Shown here: positions 8,187 through 15,597 of the stretch, in pieces
Numbering within the stretch: the first letter of the stretch is position 1
Layout of the letters: every line of letters starts with the position of its first letter
Source: Methanoprimaticola sp047501175
GTDB lineage: Archaea; Thermoplasmatota; Thermoplasmata; Methanomassiliicoccales; Methanomethylophilaceae
Direction of reading: 5' to 3'
Length of the DNA: 56,966 bases
Assembly: GCF_047501175.1 (NCBI RefSeq)
Contig: NZ_JBEQWH010000011.1
Location: 1 to 56,966 of the forward strand
Notes under the pieces: model-generated
Databases searched by the model: none
What the model saw: only the letters and a program-made list of their open reading frames with translations
What the model was told of the DNA's origin: nothing
Translations under genes and position numbers: made by a program

Positions 8187-9127
8187 TGGATGCAGCTTCA
8201 ATCGCATTGGGATTTGCGATTACAATGGTCATGATTGTTGTCGGATACAGGATGCGCACAGTATCTCATGCCATCCTCCCTCTGAGAGACCCTGTGTTCC
8301 TGATGCTGATTGCGGTAGAATGCACGATCATGATATTGGATTATGTCGGAATTCTGCCTCTTGGGTTGACATTCGTTGAAGATGACACACTGTTCATCAC
8401 TGACAGAGGTTCCCTTGCACTCCTGATGATGGGTGCAGGAGATGTGGGGTACATCGCAGGATACATCATGTGCCGTCCCGGAGACGTCCTCTATCTAGAC
8501 ATGCCGGATGAGACCCTGACGTACACAGAGGTCGCTCCTATGGTGTGGTATGTCCACAATGGGAACACATATATCATGCCCCAGACCCTCGGAGGGATAG
8601 TGGCATCGTTCCTGGGGGCGAAGCATCCTGCGGACATCCCCACGTACGAGATCGCCAGACGGAGGTCTTGCACATTCTCCAACGGTATCCGCATGCCGAT
8701 GACCATGGATGTGGTCCCTGTGTCGTTGCATGAGACCGAGACGATCACCATCGGCGTGTTCAGAATCGGCAGTAGGAAGATCCGCGATGAGAACCGGAAC
8801 ATCATAGCCGAGTCCCCGAGGTACCTGTGGCATCCCGAGGTGACGTCCCATCGTGTGAGGTTCTCCTCATCTGTGACCGATGACCATCTGGCGTTCTGGG
8901 TGAAGGATGGGATCTACCGCGAGTCGATAGAGGATGCCATTGAGGCCGAGGAGAGGGCGGCCAGGCTAGAGATACAGATGCAGTCTGCCAAGTACGATGC
9001 CGGGGCCGATCTGGTCGCCGGTCTCGTGTCGCTGTCGACGGATGCGCCCGGCTCACATGAGGAGATCCTTGCGAGGATCGAGGCGGAGAGGAAGAGGAGA
9101 GGTGAGGCTGATGCCGAGCATTCCTGA
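8186..9127 (+). CDS. Membrane protein with cytoplasmic domain and C-terminal coiled coil (313 aa)
   Basis: The start shares bases with the previous stop (TGATG). Three N-terminal membrane segments lie within about residues 5-95 (A-L-G-F-A-I-T-M-V-M-I-V-V, V-F-L-M-L-I-A-V-E-C-T-I-M-I and L-A-L-L-M-M-G-A-G-D-V-G-Y-I-A). A soluble beta-rich domain of about 150 residues follows. The end is a charged helical stretch (E-A-E-E-R-A-A-R-L-E-I-Q and I-E-A-E-R-K-R-R) likely to form a coiled coil. No family is recognised. It is part of the tightly coupled membrane-protein block before the ATPase. Confidence 0.78.
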   Translation: MDAASIALGFAITMVMIVVGYRMRTVSHAILPLRDPVFLMLIAVECTIMILDYVGILPLGLTFVEDDTLFITDRGSLALLMMGAGDVGYIAGYIMCRPGDVLYLDMPDETLTYTEVAPMVWYVHNGNTYIMPQTLGGIVASFLGAKHPADIPTYEIARRRSCTFSNGIRMPMTMDVVPVSLHETETITIGVFRIGSRKIRDENRNIIAESPRYLWHPEVTSHRVRFSSSVTDDHLAFWVKDGIYRESIEDAIEAEERAARLEIQMQSAKYDAGADLVAGLVSLSTDAPGSHEEILARIEAERKRRGEADAEHS

Positions 9128-9536
9128 TGATGGCACCATGGATGCTGCGCTCTATGGTTCGGCGCACATCGAGACCGCTCTTGCAAGGGAGGATGGGGAG
9201 AGGCTGCTGGACGTTATGGGGTCCAGGATGGACGCCCTCCTCTCGAGGATGGACGTGGAGTTGGCCTCAGTGGTCATGGAGGAGGCTCCTGGTCTCGTCT
9301 ACTCGGACGAGGAGCCGGACATGGTAGCCTGGCCCGGTGACGTGCTCTCGACCGTACGCGATCTGAGAGAGTTGGCCAGGCTGACCCTGGCCTTGGACAT
9401 AGTCGCATCATGGATCTCGAAGGCCGATCACAGGGGGAGGCTGATCGGACTCGGGGAGCACTCCGCTAGGGTGACGCTCTCCGGAGATGCGGATGCCAAC
9501 TACAAGGCTGCGGTCCTGAGGAGGTCGATGCCGTGA
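9111..9536 (+). CDS. Hypothetical soluble protein (141 aa)
   Basis: The start at 9111 lies inside the end of the preceding gene and follows a GGTGAGG site. The product is acidic and largely helical (D-V-M-G-S-R-M-D-A-L-L-S-R-M-D-V-E-L and R-E-L-A-R-L-T-L-A-L-D-I-V-A). It has no membrane segment and no recognised motif. Translational coupling on both sides places it in the structural/ATPase operon. Confidence 0.7.
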   Translation: MPSIPDDGTMDAALYGSAHIETALAREDGERLLDVMGSRMDALLSRMDVELASVVMEEAPGLVYSDEEPDMVAWPGDVLSTVRDLRELARLTLALDIVASWISKADHRGRLIGLGEHSARVTLSGDADANYKAAVLRRSMP

Positions 9537-9895
9537 TATCGGACATGTCCTCGGGGAACATCTATCTCAACGTCGTGGCCAGGATCAATCAGGACTACGG
9601 GGAGCTGATAGAGCACCTGAGGCAGATGGACACTCGCGTGGCGTATCTCAAGATGTTCGAGCTCTCCCTGAGCTCCGCTCTTCCCAAGCCGCTGTGGGAT
9701 GTGGATGCATATCGTATACAGAGCTCCAGGACCCCCATGCCGTCGGATCCCTACGGGATACTCCCGTTCGAGACCTTCCGTGCATGGATGACCGTCTATG
9801 AGATGGTGATGCGCGATGAGGGCCTCATCGGGACGAGACAGCAAGCCATCCTCGGAATGGATGATGATACTACTCGGGAGAGGTCGGAGGTGTGA
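9533..9895 (+). CDS. Hypothetical soluble protein (120 aa)
   Basis: A GTG start overlaps the stop of the upstream gene (GTGA). The protein begins M-I-S-D-M-S-S-G and is mostly helical, with I-N-Q-D-Y-G-E-L-I-E-H-L-R-Q-M-D as a likely coiled-coil segment. No motif allows a function. It lies directly before the ATPase gene, 3 bases apart, and may act with it. Confidence 0.68.
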   Translation: MISDMSSGNIYLNVVARINQDYGELIEHLRQMDTRVAYLKMFELSLSSALPKPLWDVDAYRIQSSRTPMPSDPYGILPFETFRAWMTVYEMVMRDEGLIGTRQQAILGMDDDTTRERSEV

Positions 9896-9898
9896 GGG

Positions 9899-11044
9899 AT
9901 GACAGGCGTCAGAGAGTTCATGCATGACATCCTCCAGCCGGGCGAGACCATCGTCGTCGCCGGTCGCAGGGGACATGGGAAGACGGCGACGGTGATATCC
10001 ATAGCTCAGCATGTCATGGAAGGCGATTATGGGCATGGTCCTGCGGAGATCATCACCAACATCAAGTTCGGAAGGGTAAGGAAGGGGCTCGAACCGGTAG
10101 AGGACTATCCTTCAGGCGTCCACTACGAGGACACCCTGGCAGGTACCCTTCGCAAGGCGGGGGAGATCATACGCGAGTATGGGCCTGGAGGGTGTACGAT
10201 CCTCTGGTTGTTGGACGAGGCCCAGAACTACATGATGGCTGACGAGAACGGGCGTAAGGAGAATCTCGCTCTCACTAAGTATCTGGGGAATGCCAGGAAG
10301 TTCGACATATGCAACATCTTCATGACTCCTGTCCTGAACAATCTGACCCCCAGGGTCCGTTGCTTCCCTACAGGAGAATCGAAGTCAGGTTACTGCTCGC
10401 TTCAGATGATCAAGGATAAGGATCTTGGGGCCAAGGTCGCAGGTTCCCGTGCAGATCCCCGCAGCATCACATTTGTGAGGATGGGGCCTGGAATGGGTCT
10501 GACTCCGATGTTCATCTCGCCGATGCCATGGATACGGAGCATCTACAGCGGGCTACCGGACGGCTCTTACGGATACGACACCAAGGCCATGGCTACATTC
10601 TCCATCGGTGCCAACGACTACGGCGTTCCGTTCAGTCTGGAGGAGTTCCTGAAAGTGACTTCAAAGGGGCTGTCGCACGAGCTGCCGGACAAAATCGATG
10701 AATACTTCGACCGTTGGGAGTCGATGGGCTCCGGAGACGAGGAGGCCCTGCCGGGCGAGGATCATTCGATGATCAGAATCTCCGATCAGTGCAGGCGCAT
10801 CGAGAGGATGCGTGCAGTGGGATTGAAATGGAGGGAGATCGCCGATATCGAAGGTGAGGTTATGACCACCATTCAGTCCCGGTTCTATAAATATGCGGGC
10901 ATCAGGCCATCGTCAGGGTGTGGCGATGCCAGCATCTTGATGAATGACGAACAGAGGGTCGTCGGTGCGGGCGCGTATATATACAACCCTAAAAGGGGAG
11001 GGGGGCCCGAGGGGTCGCCTTCGTTGGAAGGGGGTGAGGCATGA
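9899..11044 (+). CDS. P-loop ATPase of packaging/transfer type with C-terminal HTH (381 aa)
   Basis: The Walker A motif G-R-R-G-H-G-K-T is at residues 22-29. The Walker B-like L-W-L-L-D-E-A-Q-N-Y has its Asp-Glu at 106-107. A single short ATPase core followed by a polar sensor region resembles the FtsK/HerA superfamily, including Zot-like and viral genome-packaging ATPases. I cannot name the exact branch. The C-terminal part (R-I-E-R-M-R-A-V-G-L-K-W-R-E-I-A-D-I-E-G) looks like a helix-turn-helix. The gene is embedded in the membrane/surface protein operon, which suggests it moves DNA or protein during assembly or transfer. It is the best functional anchor of the operon. Confidence 0.78.
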   Translation: MTGVREFMHDILQPGETIVVAGRRGHGKTATVISIAQHVMEGDYGHGPAEIITNIKFGRVRKGLEPVEDYPSGVHYEDTLAGTLRKAGEIIREYGPGGCTILWLLDEAQNYMMADENGRKENLALTKYLGNARKFDICNIFMTPVLNNLTPRVRCFPTGESKSGYCSLQMIKDKDLGAKVAGSRADPRSITFVRMGPGMGLTPMFISPMPWIRSIYSGLPDGSYGYDTKAMATFSIGANDYGVPFSLEEFLKVTSKGLSHELPDKIDEYFDRWESMGSGDEEALPGEDHSMIRISDQCRRIERMRAVGLKWREIADIEGEVMTTIQSRFYKYAGIRPSSGCGDASILMNDEQRVVGAGAYIYNPKRGGGPEGSPSLEGGEA

Positions 11045-11316
11045 TGTTCGGGAGGTCTAAGGATGGAAGAACAGTGAAGAGGCAATCGAAGAGTGAGAGG
11101 AAGGCAGAACGTACACACAAAGGTAGGGGGAAGCGTGCACGGAAGACAATCCGTGAGATACCGTCCAGGACGATACAGCAACCGGTTACGAAGAAGCAGA
11201 CCAGACCCGATGCGGGCCCTCCTCTGAGGACATCAGGAGGGCCGACGAAGAAACAGATTACCGGGCCGACCCCGGAAGAAGTGGTCAGGAATGTAAGAGG
11301 AGGAAGGAAGAGATGA
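11041..11316 (+). CDS. Very basic small protein, possibly nucleic-acid binding (91 aa)
   Basis: The start overlaps the ATPase stop (ATGA). About a third of the residues are Lys or Arg, in clusters such as K-R-Q-S-K-S-E-R-K-A-E-R and G-R-G-K-R-A-R-K. Proline and glycine are frequent in the second half and there is no hydrophobic core. Such a protein is likely disordered and nucleic-acid binding, for example a genome-condensing protein. This is inferred from composition only. Confidence 0.65.
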   Translation: MMFGRSKDGRTVKRQSKSERKAERTHKGRGKRARKTIREIPSRTIQQPVTKKQTRPDAGPPLRTSGGPTKKQITGPTPEEVVRNVRGGRKR

Positions 11317-11507
11317 GTCTGTTTAGGGAGAGCAAGGAAGTACAGAAGGCGAAGGAGCAGAGGAAGATCGAGAAGCTGAAGAACAAGACCAAGGAGGAGC
11401 AGATCAGACTTAAGGCCAAGGAGGCGAGGGTCGAAGCCCGTGCTAAGAATGGAGGGGTCGGAGGAAGCTTTGCATTCCATGACAGGCGCAACGTCCCAAA
11501 GAGGTGA
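11313..11507 (+). CDS. Small highly charged coiled-coil protein (64 aa)
   Basis: The start overlaps the previous stop (ATGA). Residues 5-45 are almost entirely Lys, Glu, Arg, Gln and Ala (E-S-K-E-V-Q-K-A-K-E-Q-R-K-I-E-K-L-K), the pattern of a long single helix or coiled coil. A short glycine-rich tail follows. Function unknown. It lies between the basic protein and the zincin. Confidence 0.62.
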   Translation: MSLFRESKEVQKAKEQRKIEKLKNKTKEEQIRLKAKEARVEARAKNGGVGGSFAFHDRRNVPKR

Positions 11508-12634
11508 CCCCGATGGCCACTGTTGGAACGCACTATGGAATCCCCGTCGACGAGGACGGTCACGTTCCTGAGGAGGAGCTGCTCAAGCACTTCCGGAACG
11601 TTATGGCAGGACGTCAGCGGGAGTACGATCGGAGGCGCAGGGAGGCGGAGCTCGAGGTTATCGCCGGGGTCCCTGATGCGCACAGGATGCCAAACATCAA
11701 CCTGGCAAAGAGGGACTACGACAGTACCTCCGACACGGTGATACCTCTCCAGTGCACTCCGGAGCAGGTCGCGGTATGGTGGAAGGATCCCACATGCTGT
11801 GACGTCCAGGACATAGACACGGCAGGACCTCCGAAGACCAACATCCCGAGGGACATGACACTCGAGCAGAGGCGCAGTCAGGGGAGGATCAAGGTCGTGG
11901 CCACTCCTTCCGAGGAGGCTAAGCTCAGGAGGGAGCTGGTAATGACGTACACGCCGGAGGATCTGAGGAGGATCGCCGAGACCAACCCGACGATCGCCGT
12001 GAAGCCCACGGGGGTGGCATACTCGGGACGCTACGTGCCGTCGAGGACGAGAATAGAGTTCGACAGGAAGGATGGATTTGACCAGACGACAATCGCCCAC
12101 GAGGCGGGTCATCTGCTGCGTGACAGGGACCCTCACAGGGACGACGTAATCACCACACGCAACCCAGAGATCGGCATCGAGGAGTCGTGCACCGTGGCCG
12201 AGCAGATGGCCAGGTCTGACAAGCCCGACTACACCGGGTACTACATGAGTGTCGCCGTGTACGACGAGAGGAAACACGTCTGGAGGAAGGCTACGAGGTC
12301 CGAGGCCCGCAGGATGGCGGAAGAGGATCACGATCTGTTCACCTACGGTCGTGGTAAGGGCCTCAAAGGGGACGAGGCCCTGAGGTCCGTGGAGCAGAAT
12401 TGGGCTAAGTCCCATATCGCCAGGCTGTTCACGTCTCGCGGGATGGCCGTCAATGTCATGGCAAGGGAGTACGGTAATGTGGAGAAGGTCACCATGGCCA
12501 AGCCCAGGTCCGTTAGAGCCGAGGAGGAGAACAGGAACGTTACAATCACTAATGCCACCGCGGGGATGCCAGGTGTTGCCTCGGCGAACAAGGGAGGCAG
12601 ACAGATCACGTTGTTCGGGAGAAGGGGAAGATGA
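11504..12634 (+). CDS. Putative zinc metalloprotease domain protein (376 aa)
   Basis: A GTG start overlaps the previous stop (GTGA); an ATG 9 bases downstream is the alternative. The motif T-I-A-H-E-A-G-H-L-L gives an HExxH zinc site at residues 199-203. A following I-E-E-S-C-T-V-A-E-Q region near 225-235 could supply the third, glutamate ligand, as in gluzincin-type proteases. The N-terminal 60 residues are helical and charged. Zincins in phage and virus operons often mature capsid proteins or act in host-cell entry or exit, but the substrate here is unknown. Another unrelated zincin lies at 40733-42241. Confidence 0.72.
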   Translation: MTPMATVGTHYGIPVDEDGHVPEEELLKHFRNVMAGRQREYDRRRREAELEVIAGVPDAHRMPNINLAKRDYDSTSDTVIPLQCTPEQVAVWWKDPTCCDVQDIDTAGPPKTNIPRDMTLEQRRSQGRIKVVATPSEEAKLRRELVMTYTPEDLRRIAETNPTIAVKPTGVAYSGRYVPSRTRIEFDRKDGFDQTTIAHEAGHLLRDRDPHRDDVITTRNPEIGIEESCTVAEQMARSDKPDYTGYYMSVAVYDERKHVWRKATRSEARRMAEEDHDLFTYGRGKGLKGDEALRSVEQNWAKSHIARLFTSRGMAVNVMAREYGNVEKVTMAKPRSVRAEEENRNVTITNATAGMPGVASANKGGRQITLFGRRGR

Positions 12635-12777
12635 AGGAGCTCAGCTATTTTGATAAAAGGAGGATCTGTCAGGAGTACGAGAGAAACTGCCGGAAGGGCA
12701 GGAGGGATAGGCGCAGGAAGTTTTTCCGCGCCCTGTTCTCCAGATCCGGTAAGGATGATGGGGAGGATCTCCGGTGA
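12631..12777 (+). CDS. Small basic protein (48 aa)
   Basis: The start overlaps the zincin stop (ATGA). The product is rich in Arg and Lys (R-K-G-R-R-D-R-R-R-K-F-F-R) with a short acidic end. It is the last clearly coupled gene of the long rightward operon. No function can be assigned. The opposite strand has a competing weaker reading over the same bases (see 12669-13007). Confidence 0.55.
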   Translation: MKELSYFDKRRICQEYERNCRKGRRDRRRKFFRALFSRSGKDDGEDLR

Positions 12778-13007
12778 AGCCTGCATTTACGCATCAGTGG
12801 GCAGTATCCCGATCCCTCCAGGAATCTCTGGAGCTTGTCCGTCGGCATATTGTAGAGCAGTTTGTCCGACCTGTTGGTAAACTTCACTAGATTTTCATTT
12901 CCGAGCTTTGCGGTCTGATAGACTAATGTGAGAGATGTGAATTCCATCTGTACTTCATGGCTAAGGTGGAGAGGTTTGCCGTGATTCGACCGTATCGGTC
13001 TGATCAC
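12669..13007 (-). CDS. Possible hypothetical protein (112 aa), uncertain
   Basis: A GTG start overlaps the stop of the upstream leftward gene (GTGA), which supports translation. The first 70 residues (for example N-L-V-K-F-T-N-R-S-D-K-L-L-Y-N-M-P and L-Q-R-F-L-E-G-S-G) look like a plausible folded protein. The last 35 residues lie antisense to the coupled gene at 12631-12777 and are low in complexity. Either the two genes overlap tail to tail, or one of them is false. I list it as uncertain. Confidence 0.35.
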   Translation of the reverse strand: MIRPIRSNHGKPLHLSHEVQMEFTSLTLVYQTAKLGNENLVKFTNRSDKLLYNMPTDKLQRFLEGSGYCPLMRKCRLHRRSSPSSLPDLENRARKNFLRLSLLPFRQFLSYS

Positions 13008-13246
13008 CGCCTCTTTTTATTGTTGGAAACGAAACGACCCTTGCTATCGCGGGGCTGTTTCTTTGCTTGACGGCTTTTTTTATCCGTGCTTTTGCTGGAT
13101 CCGTTGGAATCATTCTTGATTCCTTTGGTGCCGTAAGCGTTATCCCTGTACTTTCCAGAGTATCCCGGGACATCGGTCTTGCCTCTTGCTTCTAATTCCT
13201 CACGATCATACAGACGACCGAAAAGCCTTCCACGAATTTTCATCAT
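13004..13246 (-). CDS. Small basic hypothetical protein (80 aa)
   Basis: It starts 2 bases after the stop of the membrane protein gene upstream, with GGAG at a suitable distance. The N-terminus (M-K-I-R-G-R-L-F-G-R-L-Y-D-R-E-E-L) may be ordered. The second half is a Lys/Arg/Asn/Ser-rich tail ending N-N-K-K-R-R and probably disordered. It is the second gene of a leftward operon that begins at 13863. Function unknown. Confidence 0.6.
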   Translation of the reverse strand: MMKIRGRLFGRLYDREELEARGKTDVPGYSGKYRDNAYGTKGIKNDSNGSSKSTDKKSRQAKKQPRDSKGRFVSNNKKRR

Positions 13247-13248
13247 GA

Positions 13249-13863
13249 TTATACTCCCATTACAATCGATGACATCACGAAAGCCGCACCGACCACCAGG
13301 ATGATGGAGCTGGCAATCAGGGCCCTGCGCAATTTCTCATTACAGTATATGTACCAATCAAGCGAACGAAGGTATTGTTCGATCATATCCTCTTCGAGAC
13401 TCTCTAGATCACCGGCGATGACTCTGTCTTCCAGATCCCATAGGTGCATCCCTATCTGCGGATAGGTGTACGATGAGAGGATGCCCCACACTTCGAACAA
13501 CATGCTGAGGACAATGGTCACAATCCCGGTTGCATATATCAGTGATCCGACATCTGACAGAGAGAAGGTATGATCGATATTCAATATGGACTCTATTAGT
13601 ATCAGTGATGAGAACGCGAACAGAATGCCCTGTCTTTGAATGTACGATTCATGTTTGCGAGATTCCATCTCTCCCTGCGAAACAAATTCGTTGTAGATCG
13701 TCCTCATCATGGACGAATCTAACTTCCTGAACGATTTATAGAACAGGTCGAACGTATATTTCCCAGGGACAGGCTTCCAATCTTCATCAGACTCGATAGG
13801 ATCATCGTTTGGCGGGCTACCCTCATCGACCGGAATCCGCCCATCATCCTGTTCATGGAGCAT
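13249..13863 (-). CDS. Three-TM membrane protein, SLATT-like layout (204 aa)
   Basis: An acidic N-terminus (about 40 residues) is followed by a cytoplasmic helix. Two close membrane helices come next (L-F-A-F-S-S-L-I-L-I-E-S-I-L and I-Y-A-T-G-I-V-T-I-V-L-S-M-L-F). A roughly 50-residue acidic linker leads to a C-terminal membrane helix (L-I-A-S-S-I-I-L-V-V-G-A-A-F-V-M-S). The pair of adjacent helices plus linker resembles SLATT-type proteins, which are predicted pore-forming effectors in conflict systems. The resemblance is in layout only. A TATA-like sequence near 13900 precedes a short leader, so it has its own promoter. It probably heads a three-gene leftward operon. Confidence 0.68.
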   Translation of the reverse strand: MLHEQDDGRIPVDEGSPPNDDPIESDEDWKPVPGKYTFDLFYKSFRKLDSSMMRTIYNEFVSQGEMESRKHESYIQRQGILFAFSSLILIESILNIDHTFSLSDVGSLIYATGIVTIVLSMLFEVWGILSSYTYPQIGMHLWDLEDRVIAGDLESLEEDMIEQYLRSLDWYIYCNEKLRRALIASSIILVVGAAFVMSSIVMGV

Positions 13864-13927
13864 GGATTGCCACTCTCATAGGGTAGATATGTCCGCATAA
13901 ATCATCTTCATTATGCATCTCGATGGG

Positions 13928-14173
13928 TCAACCTCCCCTGGGGGTAAATTCCCGCCGTTTGGCGGCATCTTCCTTGGTATTTGAGGTAGCCGTGCTTTTC
14001 CCCGCGCCCTCTGATACGGAGCTGAAGCGTCCATCAGATGCCGTCAGTAACAGGAACACAGCTTTGGAGCAGAAGTCCGCGCGGCTGGCGTAGTGTCCCT
14101 CTTCCACGAGGCGGTCTATTCCTTCGGCGTCCGCCTCGGGTATCATGATCTTGACCGCTACCGTGTTGGCCAT
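13928..14173 (-). CDS. Ribbon-helix-helix regulator (81 aa)
   Basis: The N-terminal 45 residues fit a CopG/Arc fold. A beta strand A-V-K-I-M-I-P is followed by helix A (A-E-G-I-D-R-L-V-E-E-G), then Y-A-S-R-A-D-F-C-S-K-A-V and a second helix. The C-terminal 35 residues are polar and probably disordered. It is transcribed away from a second RHH gene at 14267. The 93-base region between them carries repeated and inverted sites, so both are likely to be autoregulated there. Confidence 0.75.
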   Translation of the reverse strand: MANTVAVKIMIPEADAEGIDRLVEEGHYASRADFCSKAVFLLLTASDGRFSSVSEGAGKSTATSNTKEDAAKRREFTPRGG

Positions 14174-14180
14174 GTTCTAA

Positions 14181-14262
14181 GAACTTCTTAGATACTTATT
14201 AGTGTAATCGAACTGATTAGTAACTTATTAGAAACTTATAAATCTTGTAGAACTAATCAGTT
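14181..14262. promoter_or_regulatory. Shared operator/promoter between divergent RHH genes
   Basis: An 11-base inverted repeat, AACTGATTAGT (14211-14221) and ACTAATCAGTT (14252-14262), brackets the region. ACTTATTAG occurs twice (14195-14203 and 14223-14231) and the variant ACTTCTTAG once (14183-14191). TTATAAAT near 14236-14243 is a likely TATA box for the rightward gene. Repeated short half-sites fit cooperative binding of RHH dimers. Which of the two flanking regulators binds is unknown. Confidence 0.65.
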
Positions 14263-14266
14263 ACCG

Positions 14267-14431
14267 ATGAGTGAAAATAATCAATCCACGGCTGTGAAGA
14301 TTTCTCTGTCCAAGGCTGAGATGCGCGATGTCGACCGTGTCGTAGGGCTTGGCTACGGGAAGTCCAGGGCCGATCTGTGCCGCAAGGCGCTGATAATCTA
14401 TCTTGAATCCTATCTGCAGCAGGAGGTGTGA
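14267..14431 (+). CDS. Ribbon-helix-helix regulator (54 aa)
   Basis: The whole protein is one RHH unit: strand S-T-A-V-K-I-S-L, helix A K-A-E-M-R-D-V-D-R-V-V-G, then Y-G-K-S-R-A-D-L-C-R-K-A-L and a final helix. It starts 24 bases after a TATA-like sequence, so the message is nearly leaderless. It is followed 2 bases later by a zinc-ribbon gene and heads a rightward operon of small genes. Likely a repressor of this operon and of the divergent RHH gene. Confidence 0.75.
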   Translation: MSENNQSTAVKISLSKAEMRDVDRVVGLGYGKSRADLCRKALIIYLESYLQQEV

Positions 14432-14433
14432 GG

Positions 14434-14604
14434 ATGCTGGTCTACCTCTGTCCGATATGCTGCGCGAACCTCGAGCAGGCCAGGAACCCGATGAAGGGGT
14501 TCTGTCCCGACTGCCACGTAGTCTATTCTTTGGACAGGTGCATCACCATGGAGCGTATAGTCCCCTCGGACGAGAGGGCGAGATGTCTGGAGGCGGGACA
14601 GTGA
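14434..14604 (+). CDS. Small zinc-ribbon protein (56 aa)
   Basis: Two cysteine pairs (C-P-I-C-C near residues 6-10 and C-P-D-C near 24-27) form a zinc ribbon. A helical tail with two further cysteines follows. The gene lies 2 bases after the RHH stop, behind AGGAGG. Such proteins usually contact nucleic acid or protein partners; the partner is unknown. Confidence 0.68.
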   Translation: MLVYLCPICCANLEQARNPMKGFCPDCHVVYSLDRCITMERIVPSDERARCLEAGQ

Positions 14605-14864
14605 CGTGGCCAGACCTCATAGTGTCTCTGGACTCTGCGGAGACGAGCCTGGATGACGCTGCCATGCTGTGCGACGAGGTCTCCTGCATGCTCTCGTCAT
14701 TGTCATGGGGGGACGAGGGCCTGATACAGGTCTGCCTCTCAGGGGAGGTCGTGGTGAGGTGTCTACCGCCAGACATTGCTGACGGGGTGGTCAAGACCAT
14801 AATAGGAAGGTACAGGTCAATCGTCCGGGGGATCATGGATTCCGACGGGAGGGCCCTGGCATGA
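14601..14864 (+). CDS. Hypothetical protein (87 aa)
   Basis: The GTG at 14601 overlaps the previous stop (GTGA) and has GGAGG 7 bases upstream. An in-frame ATG at 14583 is possible but has a poorer site. The protein is helical at both ends (D-S-A-E-T-S-L-D-D-A-A-M-L-C-D-E-V at the front) and has no recognised motif. Coupling to both neighbours shows it is part of the RHH-led operon. Confidence 0.62.
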   Translation: MTWPDLIVSLDSAETSLDDAAMLCDEVSCMLSSLSWGDEGLIQVCLSGEVVVRCLPPDIADGVVKTIIGRYRSIVRGIMDSDGRALA

Positions 14865-15004
14865 TCGATGTCACCTGGTTGGACGGGGACGAGTTCCGTT
14901 CCGCGAACTTTGAGGAGGAGTCTGAGGGACGGGAGTTCCTGGAGTCTCTCCTCGCCCTCGACCTGACATACTGCGCCGTGTGCACGGGGGGTAGGATCGG
15001 ATGA
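14861..15004 (+). CDS. Small hypothetical protein (47 aa)
   Basis: Start and stop both overlap the neighbouring genes (ATGA on each side). The protein is acidic (F-E-E-E-S-E-G-R-E-F-L-E-S-L-L) and has a C-x-x-C near its end (Y-C-A-V-C). No function is visible. Confidence 0.6.
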   Translation: MIDVTWLDGDEFRSANFEEESEGREFLESLLALDLTYCAVCTGGRIG

Positions 15005-15525
15005 CCGCCACATGCAGGCCCAGGCAGGTTCAGTATACCATGGTTCTCCCCGATGGTCGCCCATTGCTCTTCGGAGCCTTTGGCGACCGTGGGGCCAGGA
15101 TATTCGCGTTCAACTGGATGTTGGAGCACGGTGTGACCCATTCGTTCCTCATACGGAGGCCGGCCGGGAAGGACCCGGTGCCACTGTTCCACATCTACAT
15201 CGACGGAACCATGGCAAGGGTGTCCGAGTCGACCGACCCGGATTCCGTCCCACTGAATGAAAGAGAATGGATCACTCGCAGGTTCGTCTTATGCTGCATG
15301 GACGACATGGTCGTGATGGATGCCGAACTAGTCTATGAGTGCAATATCCCTTTGATGGTCGATTGGAACGTCGGAGTGGCGTGCGGCTCCGTGTCGGAGG
15401 GGTGGTGCAGAGGAGGGTTCGTGAACATCGAGGATGAGGTTGTGAACGGTTACACCCTGGAGGAGTCTAAGATCGGTAATGCATTCAAGGTGTGGACTGT
15501 TGAGATGAAGGTTATGGAGGAGTGA
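15001..15525 (+). CDS. Hypothetical protein (174 aa)
   Basis: The start overlaps the preceding stop (ATGA). It is the last and longest gene of the small operon begun at 14267. The product is a mixed alpha/beta soluble protein with several cysteines (V-L-C-C-M-D-D-M and Y-E-C-N-I) but no metal-site pattern I can name. No membrane segment is present. A region without genes follows (15526-15597). Confidence 0.65.
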   Translation: MTATCRPRQVQYTMVLPDGRPLLFGAFGDRGARIFAFNWMLEHGVTHSFLIRRPAGKDPVPLFHIYIDGTMARVSESTDPDSVPLNEREWITRRFVLCCMDDMVVMDAELVYECNIPLMVDWNVGVACGSVSEGWCRGGFVNIEDEVVNGYTLEESKIGNAFKVWTVEMKVMEE

Positions 15526-15597
15526 ATGGTCATCGCGTGTAGATTTATTGTTCCAAGTGATTTCATCGAGTAAGTCGGCTCCCATATCGATTGTATT

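Noticed and set aside
12774..12890. GTG-start frame of 38 codons after the last operon gene
   Set aside because: It overlaps by GTGA and could be translated, but it has no ribosome site of its own, no motif, and competes with the leftward ORF.
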